A stretch of DNA of 64,000 nucleotides from Blattabacterium cuenoti (GTDB lineage: Bacteria; Bacteroidota; Bacteroidia; Flavobacteriales; Blattabacteriaceae): NCBI RefSeq assembly GCF_014251735.1, contig NZ_CP059197.1, forward strand, positions 578,500 to 642,499, in the 5' to 3' direction. Within the stretch, counting starts at the first letter, position 1. The number at the start of each line of letters is the position of its first letter. The translations under genes were made by a program, and so were the position numbers. Under the pieces are notes generated by a model, which worked only from the letters and a program-made list of their open reading frames with translations, was not told where the DNA came from and made no database searches. Shown in pieces: positions 21,783 through 31,900 of this stretch.

Positions 21783-22877
21783 ATGATAAAAAAGGAAGAC
21801 ATTCAATCTATTTCAGAAAGAATTAATAAACTTCAGGAAGTTCTAAACATAGATCAAATCAAAGATTCTATTAATAAAGAAGAAATAAAAATTTTAAATC
21901 CAAATTTTTGGAAAAATTGTAAAAAAGCTAAAAATTTTACAAAACGTTTGCATGCTATGAAGACATGCATAAAAGATTTTTTTGAATTAAAAAACGCTTT
22001 AGAAGAATTAGAAATACTTTTCTCTTTATCTAAAGAAGAAAATATAGAAAAAGAGCTTCAAATTCAATTAAATAAAACGAAAAACCTACTGTCAAATATA
22101 GAATTTAAAAATCTTCTTTCGGAAGAAGAAGATATTTTAAACGCTGTATTACAAATATCCTCTGGAGCAGGAGGAACTGAAAGTTGTGATTGGACTTCTA
22201 TGTTAATGAGAATGTATATTATGTGGGCTGAAAAAAATAAATTTTCTGTAAAAAACATTCATCATATTCCTGGAGATATTACAGGAATAAAATCGGTTAC
22301 TCTAGAATTAGATGGATTATATGCTTTTGGATATTTAAAAGGAGAAAATGGAGTTCATCGATTAATACGTTTATCTCCATTTGACAATAATTCAAAACGT
22401 CATACTTCTTTTTCTTCGGTTTATGTATATCCTTTAGTAGATAAAGATATCGATATAAACATAAATATATCTGATATTCAATGGGAAACATTTCGTTCTA
22501 GTGGATCTGGAGGACAAAATGTAAATAAAGTGGAAACTGGGGTCAGATTACGTCATCATCCTACGGGAATTATTATTGAAAATACAGAAACCCGTTCGCA
22601 AATGCAAAATAGACAAAAAGCCTTGCATCTATTAAAATCTAGATTGTTTGAAATAGAAATTTCAAAAAAAAATGAAAAAAAAAATAAAATAGAATCCAGT
22701 AAAAAAAAAATTGAATGGGGATCTCAGATTCGAAATTATATAATGCATCCTTATAAATTGGTAAAAGACTTACGAACAGGTTATGAAACGACACAAATCC
22801 ATTCTGTAATGGATGGAGAAATAGATATTTTCTTGAAAAAATTTTTGGTATACAATAAAAAAATAGAAGAAAAGTAA
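21783..22877 (+). CDS. prfB: Peptide chain release factor 2, frameshift-free
   Basis: RF2 recognises UAA and UGA stop codons and triggers peptide release. The 364-residue protein is read in one frame from ATG 21783. It carries SPF (residues 198-200), the stop-codon recognition tripeptide of RF2, and the catalytic GGQ (243-245) in SGSGGQNVNK. The spacing between them matches known RF2. The N-terminal helical domain is complete. The in-frame UGA that makes many prfB genes autoregulated by +1 frameshifting is absent. It is first in a plus-strand series leading to menD. Confidence 0.97.
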   Translation: MIKKEDIQSISERINKLQEVLNIDQIKDSINKEEIKILNPNFWKNCKKAKNFTKRLHAMKTCIKDFFELKNALEELEILFSLSKEENIEKELQIQLNKTKNLLSNIEFKNLLSEEEDILNAVLQISSGAGGTESCDWTSMLMRMYIMWAEKNKFSVKNIHHIPGDITGIKSVTLELDGLYAFGYLKGENGVHRLIRLSPFDNNSKRHTSFSSVYVYPLVDKDIDININISDIQWETFRSSGSGGQNVNKVETGVRLRHHPTGIIIENTETRSQMQNRQKALHLLKSRLFEIEISKKNEKKNKIESSKKKIEWGSQIRNYIMHPYKLVKDLRTGYETTQIHSVMDGEIDIFLKKFLVYNKKIEEK

Positions 22878-22949
22878 AAATAATGAAAAAATTAAAAATT
22901 TTTAAACTAAACCTTACTTTTATCTAACCATAAAATTAATTTTTCTTTA

Positions 22950-24341
22950 ATGAAAATTCGCTATGCAGATCTTATCGATCAAACTTTTGATTTTCCTACC
23001 GAGGAATTTTCTCTCAAGAATAATCTTCTAGAATTTCATGGAATTCCACTAATGGATATTATTCAAAAATATGGAACTCCATTGAAATTTACTTTTTTAC
23101 CAAAAATATCTCAAAACATACAAAAAGCTAAAAAATGGTTTGAAAAGGCCATCCATTCTAATAAATATAATAATAAGTATACTTATTGTTATTGCACAAA
23201 AAGTTCTCATTTTTCTTTTGTATTAGAAGAAGCCTTAAAAAATAATATTAGCATTGAAACTTCATATGCTTATGATATAGAAATTGTGAAAAATCTTTAT
23301 CAAAAAGGAAAAACGAATAAAGATATTGAAGTTATTTGCAATGGGTTTAAAACCCATAATTACATAGAAAATATATCATATTTGATTAATAATGGTTTTT
23401 ATAATACTATTCCTATATTAGATAATTCCGATGAATTGGAAAAATTAAGTTTTTTTATCCATTATCCATTTAAATTAGGAATACGCATAGCTTCTGAGGA
23501 AGAACCAAAATTTGAATTTTACACTTCACGTTTAGGAATAGGATATAAAGATATTATTGTTTTTTATTTGAATAAAATAAAAAACAATCCAAAAGTGGAA
23601 CTCAAAATGCTCCACTTTTTTATAAATACGGGAATTAAAGATACGGCTTATTACTGGAATGAACTTTTCAAATGTTTACATATTTACGCTAAATTAAAAA
23701 AAATTTCTCCAGAATTAGATATTTTAAATATAGGAGGAGGTTTTCCTATTAAAACCTCTATGTCTTTCAAGTATGATTATGAATACATGACTAATGAAAT
23801 TGTTTATCAAATAAAAAAATTTTGCCAAGAAGAAAATATTTCCGAACCTCACATATACACAGAATTTGGAGCTTATACAGTTGGAGAAAGTGGAGGAATT
23901 ATCTATAGAATACTTAATCAAAAAAGACAAAATGATAGAGAAAAATGGAATATGATAGATAGTTCTTTTATGACTACTATTCCTGATACTTGGGCTATTA
24001 GTCGGAGATTTATTATGATGGCCATAAACCGTTGGAATGATTCTTATGAAAGAGTTTTCTTAGGAGGTTTAACGTGTGATAGTGACGATTATTATAATTC
24101 TGAACAGCATATGAATGCAATATATCTTCCTCGTTTTCGTGAAAAAACTCCACTTTATATTGGTTTTTTTAATACTGGAGCCTATCAAGATACCATCAGT
24201 GGATATGGAGGAGTCCATCACTGTTTAATTCCACAACCTATTCATATTTTAATTGATCATGATGATCAAAAAAAATTGGTATATAAAATATTTCGTCATT
24301 CTCAGAGTCCTGAAGAAATATTGAAAATATTAGGTTATTAA
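22950..24341 (+). CDS. speA: Arginine decarboxylase (fold-type III PLP enzyme)
   Basis: The 463-residue protein belongs to the alanine-racemase-fold PLP decarboxylases and matches the form annotated as arginine decarboxylase in the Bacteroidota. The PLP lysine is in YCYCTKSSHFSFVLEEAL. The glycine-rich phosphate-binding loop is LNIGGGFP, and the C-terminal active-site motif is GLTCDSDDYY. It should decarboxylate arginine to agmatine. The adjacent agmatinase gene, about 20 bases downstream, strongly supports that substrate. It is shorter than the ~630-residue E. coli SpeA, so assignment rests on context and family resemblance; the symbol is by function. Confidence 0.82.
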   Translation: MKIRYADLIDQTFDFPTEEFSLKNNLLEFHGIPLMDIIQKYGTPLKFTFLPKISQNIQKAKKWFEKAIHSNKYNNKYTYCYCTKSSHFSFVLEEALKNNISIETSYAYDIEIVKNLYQKGKTNKDIEVICNGFKTHNYIENISYLINNGFYNTIPILDNSDELEKLSFFIHYPFKLGIRIASEEEPKFEFYTSRLGIGYKDIIVFYLNKIKNNPKVELKMLHFFINTGIKDTAYYWNELFKCLHIYAKLKKISPELDILNIGGGFPIKTSMSFKYDYEYMTNEIVYQIKKFCQEENISEPHIYTEFGAYTVGESGGIIYRILNQKRQNDREKWNMIDSSFMTTIPDTWAISRRFIMMAINRWNDSYERVFLGGLTCDSDDYYNSEQHMNAIYLPRFREKTPLYIGFFNTGAYQDTISGYGGVHHCLIPQPIHILIDHDDQKKLVYKIFRHSQSPEEILKILGY

Positions 24342-24360
24342 AGTGATTAAAAAAAATATT

Positions 24361-25230
24361 ATGAAAAAAAAAACATTCGCAAAAATTCCTCTAAAGTATG
24401 CTACTCTTGAAAAATCTCAAATAGTGCTTATTCCCGTTCCATATGATTATACAGGAACATGGAAAAAAGGATCTAAAAAAGGACCTAAAGCTTTTTTATC
24501 CGCATCAGAACATATGGAATTATATGATATCGAAACTAATTCCGAAGTATACAAAAGAGGAATTTTTATTGTTCCATCTGTTGTGAATTCTTCAATTTCT
24601 TCCAGAAAAATGGTAAAAAAAGTCTACAATATTACTAAAAAATATCTTTTAAAAGAAAAATTTGTTACTTTCATTGGTGGAGAACATTCCATTTCCATAG
24701 GAAGCATCAGAGCTTTTGGAGAAAAATATATGAATATGAGTATTCTCCATATGGATGCACATGCAGACTTACGTCCTATTTATAATGGAGATCCTTATAA
24801 CCATGCATGTTCAATGCATGAGGCGTCTCAAAAATACCCTGTAATCCAGATAGGAATTCGGAGTATGGATATTTCAGAAAAATCGTACATACAAAATGGG
24901 AATATCTTTTATTTTCATGAAATCTATCAAAATGATTTATGGATGAAAAAAGCTATTCAAAGACTATCTGAAAACGTATTTTTAAGCATAGATATAGATG
25001 TTTTTGATCCAAGCATAGCACCTTCTACAGGAACTCCGGAACCAGGAGGTTTATCTTGGTACACCACTTTAAAATTTTTGAAAATGGTTTTTCAAAAGAA
25101 AAAAATTATAGGTTTTGATATCGTGGAATTTTTGCCAAATGAACAAGAATCTTCTACAGATTTTTTAGTTGTTAAACTTTATTATAAACTATTGTCATAT
25201 AAATATGAATTAATAACTTATCAATCATGA
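24361..25230 (+). CDS. speB: Agmatinase
   Basis: Agmatinase hydrolyses agmatine to putrescine and urea using a binuclear Mn centre. ATG 24361 gives 289 residues and matches the usual N-terminus (KTFAKIPLKYATLEKSQIVL). A GTG at 24343 is a possible alternative. The metal ligands are visible in GGEHSIS, MDAHADLR and SIDIDVFDPS, the ureohydrolase signatures. It follows the decarboxylase closely, so the two make putrescine from arginine. The stop overlaps cmk by four bases (ATGA). Confidence 0.93.
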   Translation: MKKKTFAKIPLKYATLEKSQIVLIPVPYDYTGTWKKGSKKGPKAFLSASEHMELYDIETNSEVYKRGIFIVPSVVNSSISSRKMVKKVYNITKKYLLKEKFVTFIGGEHSISIGSIRAFGEKYMNMSILHMDAHADLRPIYNGDPYNHACSMHEASQKYPVIQIGIRSMDISEKSYIQNGNIFYFHEIYQNDLWMKKAIQRLSENVFLSIDIDVFDPSIAPSTGTPEPGGLSWYTTLKFLKMVFQKKKIIGFDIVEFLPNEQESSTDFLVVKLYYKLLSYKYELITYQS

Positions 25231-25922
25231 ATCAAAAAATAATCATAACTATAGATGGATATTCTTCTTCTGGAAAAAGTACTTTAGCTCAAGCACTTTC
25301 TAAAAAGTTAGCATATTCCCATATAGATACTGGAGCTATGTTCAGGAGTATAACTTTATTAGCTATTAGAAAAAAAATTTTCAACAGTGACTTATGGAAT
25401 GTCAAAAATTTTATACCTATTTTGAATCATTTAAATTTCCAATTTAAATGGAACAAAAAATTGAATCAGACAGAAATTTTTTTAAATCAAGAAAATGTTC
25501 AATCCGAAATTAAGTCTATAGAGGTTACAGATAAAGTAAGCTTAATAGCCAGAATACCAGAAGTTCGGGAAAAGTTAGCAGTGATACAAAAAAAATTTGG
25601 AAATCGAAAAGGAGTTATTATGGAGGGTAGAGATATAGGACATAGAATTTTTCCTCATTCAGAATTAAAAATTTTTATGAAAGGATCTATAGACGTTCGT
25701 GCTTATAGAAGATATCAAGATTTTCAAAAAAAAGGAAAAAAAGTTTCTTATGAAGAAATACGAAGAAATATTTTCCATAGAGATATGATGGATATTTCTC
25801 GTAAAATTTCTCCACTTCAAAAACCTATAGATTCTGTAGAAATAGATAATACATTTCTTAATATTGAAAACCAGTTAGATCTTATACTTCAATTAATAGA
25901 TAAAAAAAAAAATAAAATATGA
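25227..25922 (+). CDS. cmk: Cytidylate kinase
   Basis: Cmk phosphorylates CMP and dCMP. The 231-residue protein has the P-loop GYSSSGKSTLAQAL at the N-terminus, HIDTGAMFRSITLLA, and the GRDIGHRIFPHSELKIFM segment typical of bacterial CMP kinases. The lid region contains RAYRRYQDF. It overlaps agmatinase upstream and fabG downstream by four bases each, suggesting a coupled transcript. Confidence 0.96.
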   Translation: MNQKIIITIDGYSSSGKSTLAQALSKKLAYSHIDTGAMFRSITLLAIRKKIFNSDLWNVKNFIPILNHLNFQFKWNKKLNQTEIFLNQENVQSEIKSIEVTDKVSLIARIPEVREKLAVIQKKFGNRKGVIMEGRDIGHRIFPHSELKIFMKGSIDVRAYRRYQDFQKKGKKVSYEEIRRNIFHRDMMDISRKISPLQKPIDSVEIDNTFLNIENQLDLILQLIDKKKNKI

Positions 25923-26653
25923 AACTTCTAAATAGAAAAATAGCCATAGTTACAGGTGGTTCAGGAGATATAGGACAATCTATAGTAAAAACATTTGTAA
26001 AACATGGAGCCTATGTTATTTTTACATACTTTTCATCAAAAACATACGCTAAAAAATTAGTTAAAGAATTAGGAAATTCTGTAGAAGCTTACGAAATAGA
26101 CCTAAAAGATTTAAATTCTTCTCAAACATTTGTTCAAACAGTTATAGAAAAATACGGATGTATAGATATATTAGTCAATAATGCTGGAATTATAAAAGAT
26201 AATTTTTTATTTAGAATGTCTGAAAAAAATTGGGATACAGTTATTCGTACAAATATTTATTCTGTTTTTCATATGACTAAATTTGTTATGTTTCCTATGA
26301 TTAAACAAAAAAATGGAAGCATCATTAATATGAGTTCCGTGATCGGAATAACAGGGAACCATGGACAAGCAAATTATGCAGCATCTAAAGCTGGAATTAT
26401 TGGATTTACTAAATCTATAGCTAAGGAATTAGGAAAAAAAAATATACGTTGTAATGCCATCGCTCCTGGATATATTTCTACAAAAATGAATTCTTATTTT
26501 TCTCCCAAAAAAAAAGAAAATTGGATAAAGAACATTCCATTAAAAAGACCGGGGATCCCTCAAGATGTAGCTAATTGTACTCTATTTCTAGCATCGGATT
26601 TATCTAATTACATAACTGGATCTGTTTTAAATGTTAACGGTGGATTAATTTAA
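25919..26653 (+). CDS. fabG: 3-oxoacyl-[acyl-carrier-protein] reductase
   Basis: FabG reduces 3-oxoacyl-ACP with NADPH in fatty acid elongation. The 244-residue short-chain dehydrogenase has NNAG and the Ser-Tyr-Lys triad in INMSSVIG and YAASKAG. The C-terminal VLNVNGGL is also typical. The nucleotide-binding turn reads TGGSGDIG at residues 12-19, with aspartate where FabG usually has the second glycine. Residues that select the substrate cannot be judged, so another SDR reductase role is possible, but the length and overall match favour FabG. Confidence 0.9.
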   Translation: MKLLNRKIAIVTGGSGDIGQSIVKTFVKHGAYVIFTYFSSKTYAKKLVKELGNSVEAYEIDLKDLNSSQTFVQTVIEKYGCIDILVNNAGIIKDNFLFRMSEKNWDTVIRTNIYSVFHMTKFVMFPMIKQKNGSIINMSSVIGITGNHGQANYAASKAGIIGFTKSIAKELGKKNIRCNAIAPGYISTKMNSYFSPKKKENWIKNIPLKRPGIPQDVANCTLFLASDLSNYITGSVLNVNGGLI

Positions 26654-26658
26654 TTTAA

Positions 26659-28356
26659 ATGTATTCAAATAAAAAAATTGTACAAAGTTTAGGAGAAATC
26701 CTGAAAGCTAAATCCATATCTCATATCATAATCTCTCCAGGTTCTAGAAATGCTCCAATAATTATCCACTTTACACAACATAGATACTTTAAAACTTATA
26801 GTATTGTAGATGAACGCTGTGCTGGTTTTTTTGCTTTAGGAATCGCTCAAAAAATAAATAAGCCTGTAGTTCTTAGTTGTACTTCTGGATCTGCTGTAGT
26901 TAACTATTATCCTTCAGTTACAGAAGCTTTTTATCAAAATATTCCACTTATTTTTATTACAGCAGATCGTCCTAAAGAAATTATAAATACTCTAGAAGGA
27001 CAAACTATTCATCAAGAAAATATTTTTCAAAACCATGTAGAATCATCTATTCAATTAACAGAAGATGAAACCCAATTAGGATTATGGTATAACGACAGAT
27101 TAATCAATGAATCTATTAATAAATGTATTGAAAAAAAAAAACCTATACATATTAATATCCCTTTTTCAGAACCTCTTTATGAAACCACTAATCTTTTACA
27201 CGTAAAACCTAAAATAATCAATACTTTTCCTGTAAAAAATTGTATTGAAAAACCTAAATATTATCGAAAAGAAAAACATATATGGAAAAAATCTAAAAAA
27301 AAAATGATTTTATTAGGTTTATATAATACAGGAAAAAAATTAGAAAAAATTTTAAATAAATTAAGTATAGACCCTTCCATAGTTATTTTTACGGAAACAA
27401 CATCTCATGTATACGGAAAAATTTTTTTTTCCTGTATAGATCAACTGCTTTTCAGTATGAAATATCCAGAATGGATAAAGTTAAGACCTCACATTTTATT
27501 AACTATTGGTGGAAATATTATATCCAAAAAGATCAAGTTCTTTTTAAGACAGAATCCTCCCAAGTATCATTGGCACATAGGAGAAAATAATAGCAAAAAT
27601 TATCCAGATACCTATTATCGATTAACTACCTATTGGCCTATAAAACCAGAAATTTTTTTCAAAATATTCCATTTATCCAGTTTAAAAAATTTAGAATCAT
27701 CGGATTATCGATATAAATGGGAAAAATTGAGAAAATATAGAAGAAAAAAAAATGACTCTTTTTTTAAAAAGGAGAAAAGTTTTTCAGATCTAAAAGTTTT
27801 ATTTTGTGTATTTAAATCTATTCCTAATCATTCCGTTTTACAATTAGGAAATAGTACTATAATAAGATATTATCAACTTTTTGATGATAATAAAAAATAT
27901 TCAATAAATTCTTATTGTAATAGAGGTACTTCTGGGATAGAAGGAAGTGTTTCTACTGCTATAGGTTATGCTGTCAGTAGCAAGAAAAAGGTAACTTTAA
28001 TTATTGGAGACATAAGTTTTTTTTATGATAGTAATGCATTATGGAATAATTATACTCCAAATAATTTTCGCCTTATACTTATTAACAATGGTGGGGGAAA
28101 TATTTTTAGATCTATTTCAGAATATGAAATACCTGAAAAAATATTAAATTTTTTTGAAACAAAACATTTTTTTACTGCAGAAAAAATTTGTGAAATGCAT
28201 AATTGGAAATATGAAAGAGTATCAAATAAATTCTCTTTGAAAAAGAGTTTAGATATTTTTTGGAATAAATCGGATGTTCCTTGTTTATTAGAAATAGACA
28301 CTCAAAAATCTAATAATGCAAAAATATTGAAAAAATATTTATCCTATCTTTCTTGA
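26659..28356 (+). CDS. menD: 2-succinyl-5-enolpyruvyl-6-hydroxy-3-cyclohexene-1-carboxylate synthase
   Basis: MenD is a thiamine-diphosphate enzyme that adds 2-oxoglutarate to isochorismate in menaquinone synthesis. The 565-residue protein begins IIISPGSRNAPI and contains VDERCAGFFALGIAQ, the N-terminal signatures of MenD. The ThDP/Mg motif in the C-terminal domain shows GDISFFYDSNALW and then LILINNGGGNIFR. No other men genes are in the window. The last 18 bases overlap the end of the convergent SanA-like gene. Confidence 0.96.
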   Translation: MYSNKKIVQSLGEILKAKSISHIIISPGSRNAPIIIHFTQHRYFKTYSIVDERCAGFFALGIAQKINKPVVLSCTSGSAVVNYYPSVTEAFYQNIPLIFITADRPKEIINTLEGQTIHQENIFQNHVESSIQLTEDETQLGLWYNDRLINESINKCIEKKKPIHINIPFSEPLYETTNLLHVKPKIINTFPVKNCIEKPKYYRKEKHIWKKSKKKMILLGLYNTGKKLEKILNKLSIDPSIVIFTETTSHVYGKIFFSCIDQLLFSMKYPEWIKLRPHILLTIGGNIISKKIKFFLRQNPPKYHWHIGENNSKNYPDTYYRLTTYWPIKPEIFFKIFHLSSLKNLESSDYRYKWEKLRKYRRKKNDSFFKKEKSFSDLKVLFCVFKSIPNHSVLQLGNSTIIRYYQLFDDNKKYSINSYCNRGTSGIEGSVSTAIGYAVSSKKKVTLIIGDISFFYDSNALWNNYTPNNFRLILINNGGGNIFRSISEYEIPEKILNFFETKHFFTAEKICEMHNWKYERVSNKFSLKKSLDIFWNKSDVPCLLEIDTQKSNNAKILKKYLSYLS

Positions 28357-28869
28357 TTTTTTTAAAGATAAAAAAATATCCCATATAGCTTTTATTCTAG
28401 CTAAAAGTTCTCGAAATTGTGTTTTACAGTCAAAAGAGAGACTTTTTGCGTTAAAACCTATAACATCTAAACCTAAACAATTTCCAATGAATATGGCTCT
28501 TTCATTATGAAATCTTTGAGAAATTATAGTAAACTTTTTTTGATTAAAAACTTTGTATACTCTTAATACAGAATGTATCGTGCTGATTCCAGAAAAATCT
28601 TCATATATAAAATAAGCAGGTATCCCCTTACTTATTAATTCCTTTTTCATCATTTTTGGTTCATTATAATTCTTTTCTCTATTATCTCCACTCACGATAA
28701 TATAACGGATTTTTTTATGATAAAACAGAAAACAAGCGGCGTCCATCCTATATTTGAAATAAGCGTTCAATCCCCCCCCGTGTAAATACTTAGAAGTCCC
28801 TAAAACCACTCCAAATGTATTATATGGAATTTTTTCAATATTATCATAGCTTTTTCTTATAGACCACAA
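28339..28869 (-). CDS. SanA/ElyC/YdcF (DUF218) family protein; start probably further upstream at a non-ATG codon
   Basis: The DUF218 core is clear: GVVLGTSKY, then YIIVSGDN, EPKMMKKELISKGIP and FTIISQRFHNERAIFI. SanA-like proteins are anchored in the inner membrane and linked to envelope integrity; their chemistry is unknown. With the TTG at 28869 the protein has 176 residues and no membrane anchor. The same frame continues upstream without a stop to 28935 and encodes a good transmembrane helix (IFFIIIFIIVICYLGISLW). No ATG, GTG or TTG precedes that helix. The best-placed codon is ATA at 28929 (then Lys-Arg-Ile-Phe), where homologues have ATG. The real gene may therefore be 28339-28929 with an ATA start. 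Confidence 0.78.
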   Translation of the reverse strand: MWSIRKSYDNIEKIPYNTFGVVLGTSKYLHGGGLNAYFKYRMDAACFLFYHKKIRYIIVSGDNREKNYNEPKMMKKELISKGIPAYFIYEDFSGISTIHSVLRVYKVFNQKKFTIISQRFHNERAIFIGNCLGLDVIGFNAKSLSFDCKTQFRELLARIKAIWDIFLSLKKSRKIG

Positions 28870-28951
28870 ACTAATTCCAAGATAACAAATAACTATGATA
28901 AAAATTATAATAAAGAATATACGTTTTATTTTTAGTTAACACAATCGTATT

Positions 28952-31900
28952 CTAAAAAAGATCGTCTTCTATGACCCATTCTCCCTTTTCTAAAAAAAAA
29001 TCCACTTGTTTAAATTTTATGTTTTTAGTTTCTCCTGTAATTAGATGACGGATATTAATTCTATTATTTCTTCCTAATTTTTTCCCATTTTTTACCTTTA
29101 AAAAAGGATCTATCATTCTATGATGATTTGGAATACATAAAATATCACTTGTCATTATAGTAGACTTTAACAAAAAAGAAATTACCTGTTTATTAATTTC
29201 ATAAACTCTTTCTTGAAATAAATTAAAAGCATTCTGCTTATAAACAATCAGAGGATCTTTTTGTTCAAAAACGGCATTTTGCACTGAATATCGCAAACTA
29301 TCCATTTCTCGTAAATGTTCTTTCCATTTCTCATCTAAAAAACACAATATAGTTTTTTTTTCAAATATAGATAATAACGATAATCCACGACTATCATAAA
29401 TTTCTTTTAAGTTAGATGCAGAAATAATATTATTAATGCCATCCGTAAACATAACTTGAATTTGATAATCAGCTTCTCCCTTTCCTATTATATTAGATAT
29501 AACAGGAATAATTTCTTTAAAGATCATTCTTTCTTTTTTTTTCTCATAAAAATTTATAATAAGATCATGAAGATAATTGATACAATCACGTTCTTTATAA
29601 GAAAAAAAATCACTCTCTTTTATAGGAAACTCTAGTCCAAAAATTTGGATGAATTCATATTCCAAATTTTTAAAATCATTCAAAGATTTGTTTACCAATA
29701 TCATATTATCTAATAAAACATAGATCATATTGGAAATATCTAAACTTAACTCTTCTCCACATAAAGCATTTATACGTTTTTTATAAATAAATTCTCGTTG
29801 TTTATTAATTACATCATCATAATCTAGCAAACGTTTACGTATACTAAAGTTATTATCTTCTATTTTTTTTTGTGCTCTTTCTATAGATTTTGTTAATAAA
29901 GGATGTTGAATGATATCTCCTTCTTTGTGTCCAAAACGATCCATTAATTTAGAAAGTCTTTCTGAATCAAGGAACAAACGAATTAAATTATCTTCTAACG
30001 ATACATAAAACTGAGAACTTCCTGGATCTCCTTGACGTCCAGAACGTCCTCTTAATTGATTATCTACCCTTCTAGAATCATGTCTTTCCGTACCTAAAAC
30101 AGCTAAACCTCCATATTTTATGACTTCTTTGGATAGCTTTATATCCGTTCCTCTACCCGCCATATTGGTTGCTATAGTTACGGATCCAGGTAGGCCAGCT
30201 TTTTCTATAATCTCCGCTTCTTTATCATGTAATTTAGCATTTAAAACATTATGTACAATTTTTCTAAATTTCAAAGCTCTGCTAAGAAATTCAGAAACTT
30301 CAACAGAAGTTGTTCCAACAAGAACAGGACGTTTTTCATATTTAGATAAATGAATAATTTTTTCTATAATAGCGTTATACTTTTCACGTTGTGTTTTGAA
30401 AACTAGATCTTGTAAATCCCGTCTTTGCATAGTCTTATGTGTAGGAATGACTACTACATCTAATTTATAAATATGCCAAAATTCTCCAGCTTCTGTTTCT
30501 GCAGTTCCAGTCATTCCAGAAATTTTTTTATACATTCTAAAATAATTTTGTAAAGTGATGGTAGCAAAGGTTTGACTAGAAGATTCTATTTTCACTTTTT
30601 CTTTAGCTTCAATAGCTTGATGAAGACCATCTGAATAACGTCTTCCTTCCATAATACGACCAGTTTGTTCATCAACTATTTTCACTTTTCCATCCATAAC
30701 TACATAATCTATATCTATTTCAAATAAAGTATAAGCTTTAAGAAGTTGATTAACAGTATGTATACGTTGTAATTTTACAGTAAAATTTTTTAAAAGTTTT
30801 TCTTTTTCTTTTGTTTCTTTTTCTTTTGAGTAATTTTTATTCTCTAATTCAGTAATTTCCACATTAATGTCAGGTAAAATAAAAAAACCTACATCTTCTA
30901 CATTTTTAGATAAGAATTCAATTCCTTTGTCTGTTAATTCTACAGTATTATTTTTTTCATCAATAACAAAATAAAGATCTTTATCTACTTGATGCATTTC
31001 TCTCCCATTATCTTGTAAATATTGACTTTCTGTTTTTTGTAAAAGCAAACGTATTTTATCTTCACTTAAGAATTTAATCAAGGATCTTTTCTTTGGCAAA
31101 CCACGGTAAGCCTGAAGAAGTTTAAATCCACCTAATTTTTTTTCTCCAGATTTAATCAAATTTTTAGATTCTTGAAAAAATTTTGTAACTTCTATATTTT
31201 GTTGATTAACAATGTTTTCTACTTTATCTTTTAATAATTTAAATTCCTCTTTATTATCTTTATGAGGATGAACTGGTCCTGATATTACTAAAGGAGTACG
31301 CGCTTCATCTATTAAAACAGAATCAATTTCATCTATAATAGCATAATTCAAATTCCTTTGAACTAATTCTTCTTTAGAACAGGCCATATTATCACGTAAA
31401 TAATCAAAACCAAATTCATTGTTTGTTCCATAAGTGATATCCGCTTGATAAGCTTTTTTACGCATATATCCAGATGGATAATTATCAATACAGTCGACTC
31501 TTAATCCATGAAATTCCATTAAAGGAGCCATCCAATTTGCATCTCTTTTAGATAAATAATTGTTTACTGTAACAATGTGAACACCCCTTCCAGATAGAGC
31601 ATTTAAATAAGCAGATAAAGTAGCCACAAATGTTTTTCCTTCTCCAGTTGCCATTTCCGCTATTTTTCCTTGATGTAAAACTATTCCTCCCATTAATTGA
31701 ACATCATAATGAACCATATCCCATATGATAGATTTTCCATATGCATCCCATTCATTCTTCCAAATCGCCCTATTATTTTGCAATAAAACATAAGATTTTT
31801 TTTTAGACAATTCTTCGTCAAAAAGAGTCGACTTGACTATAAGTTGCTTTTTTTCTTTAAAACGTTTGGCAGTTTCCTTAATAACTGCAAAAGCTTTCGG

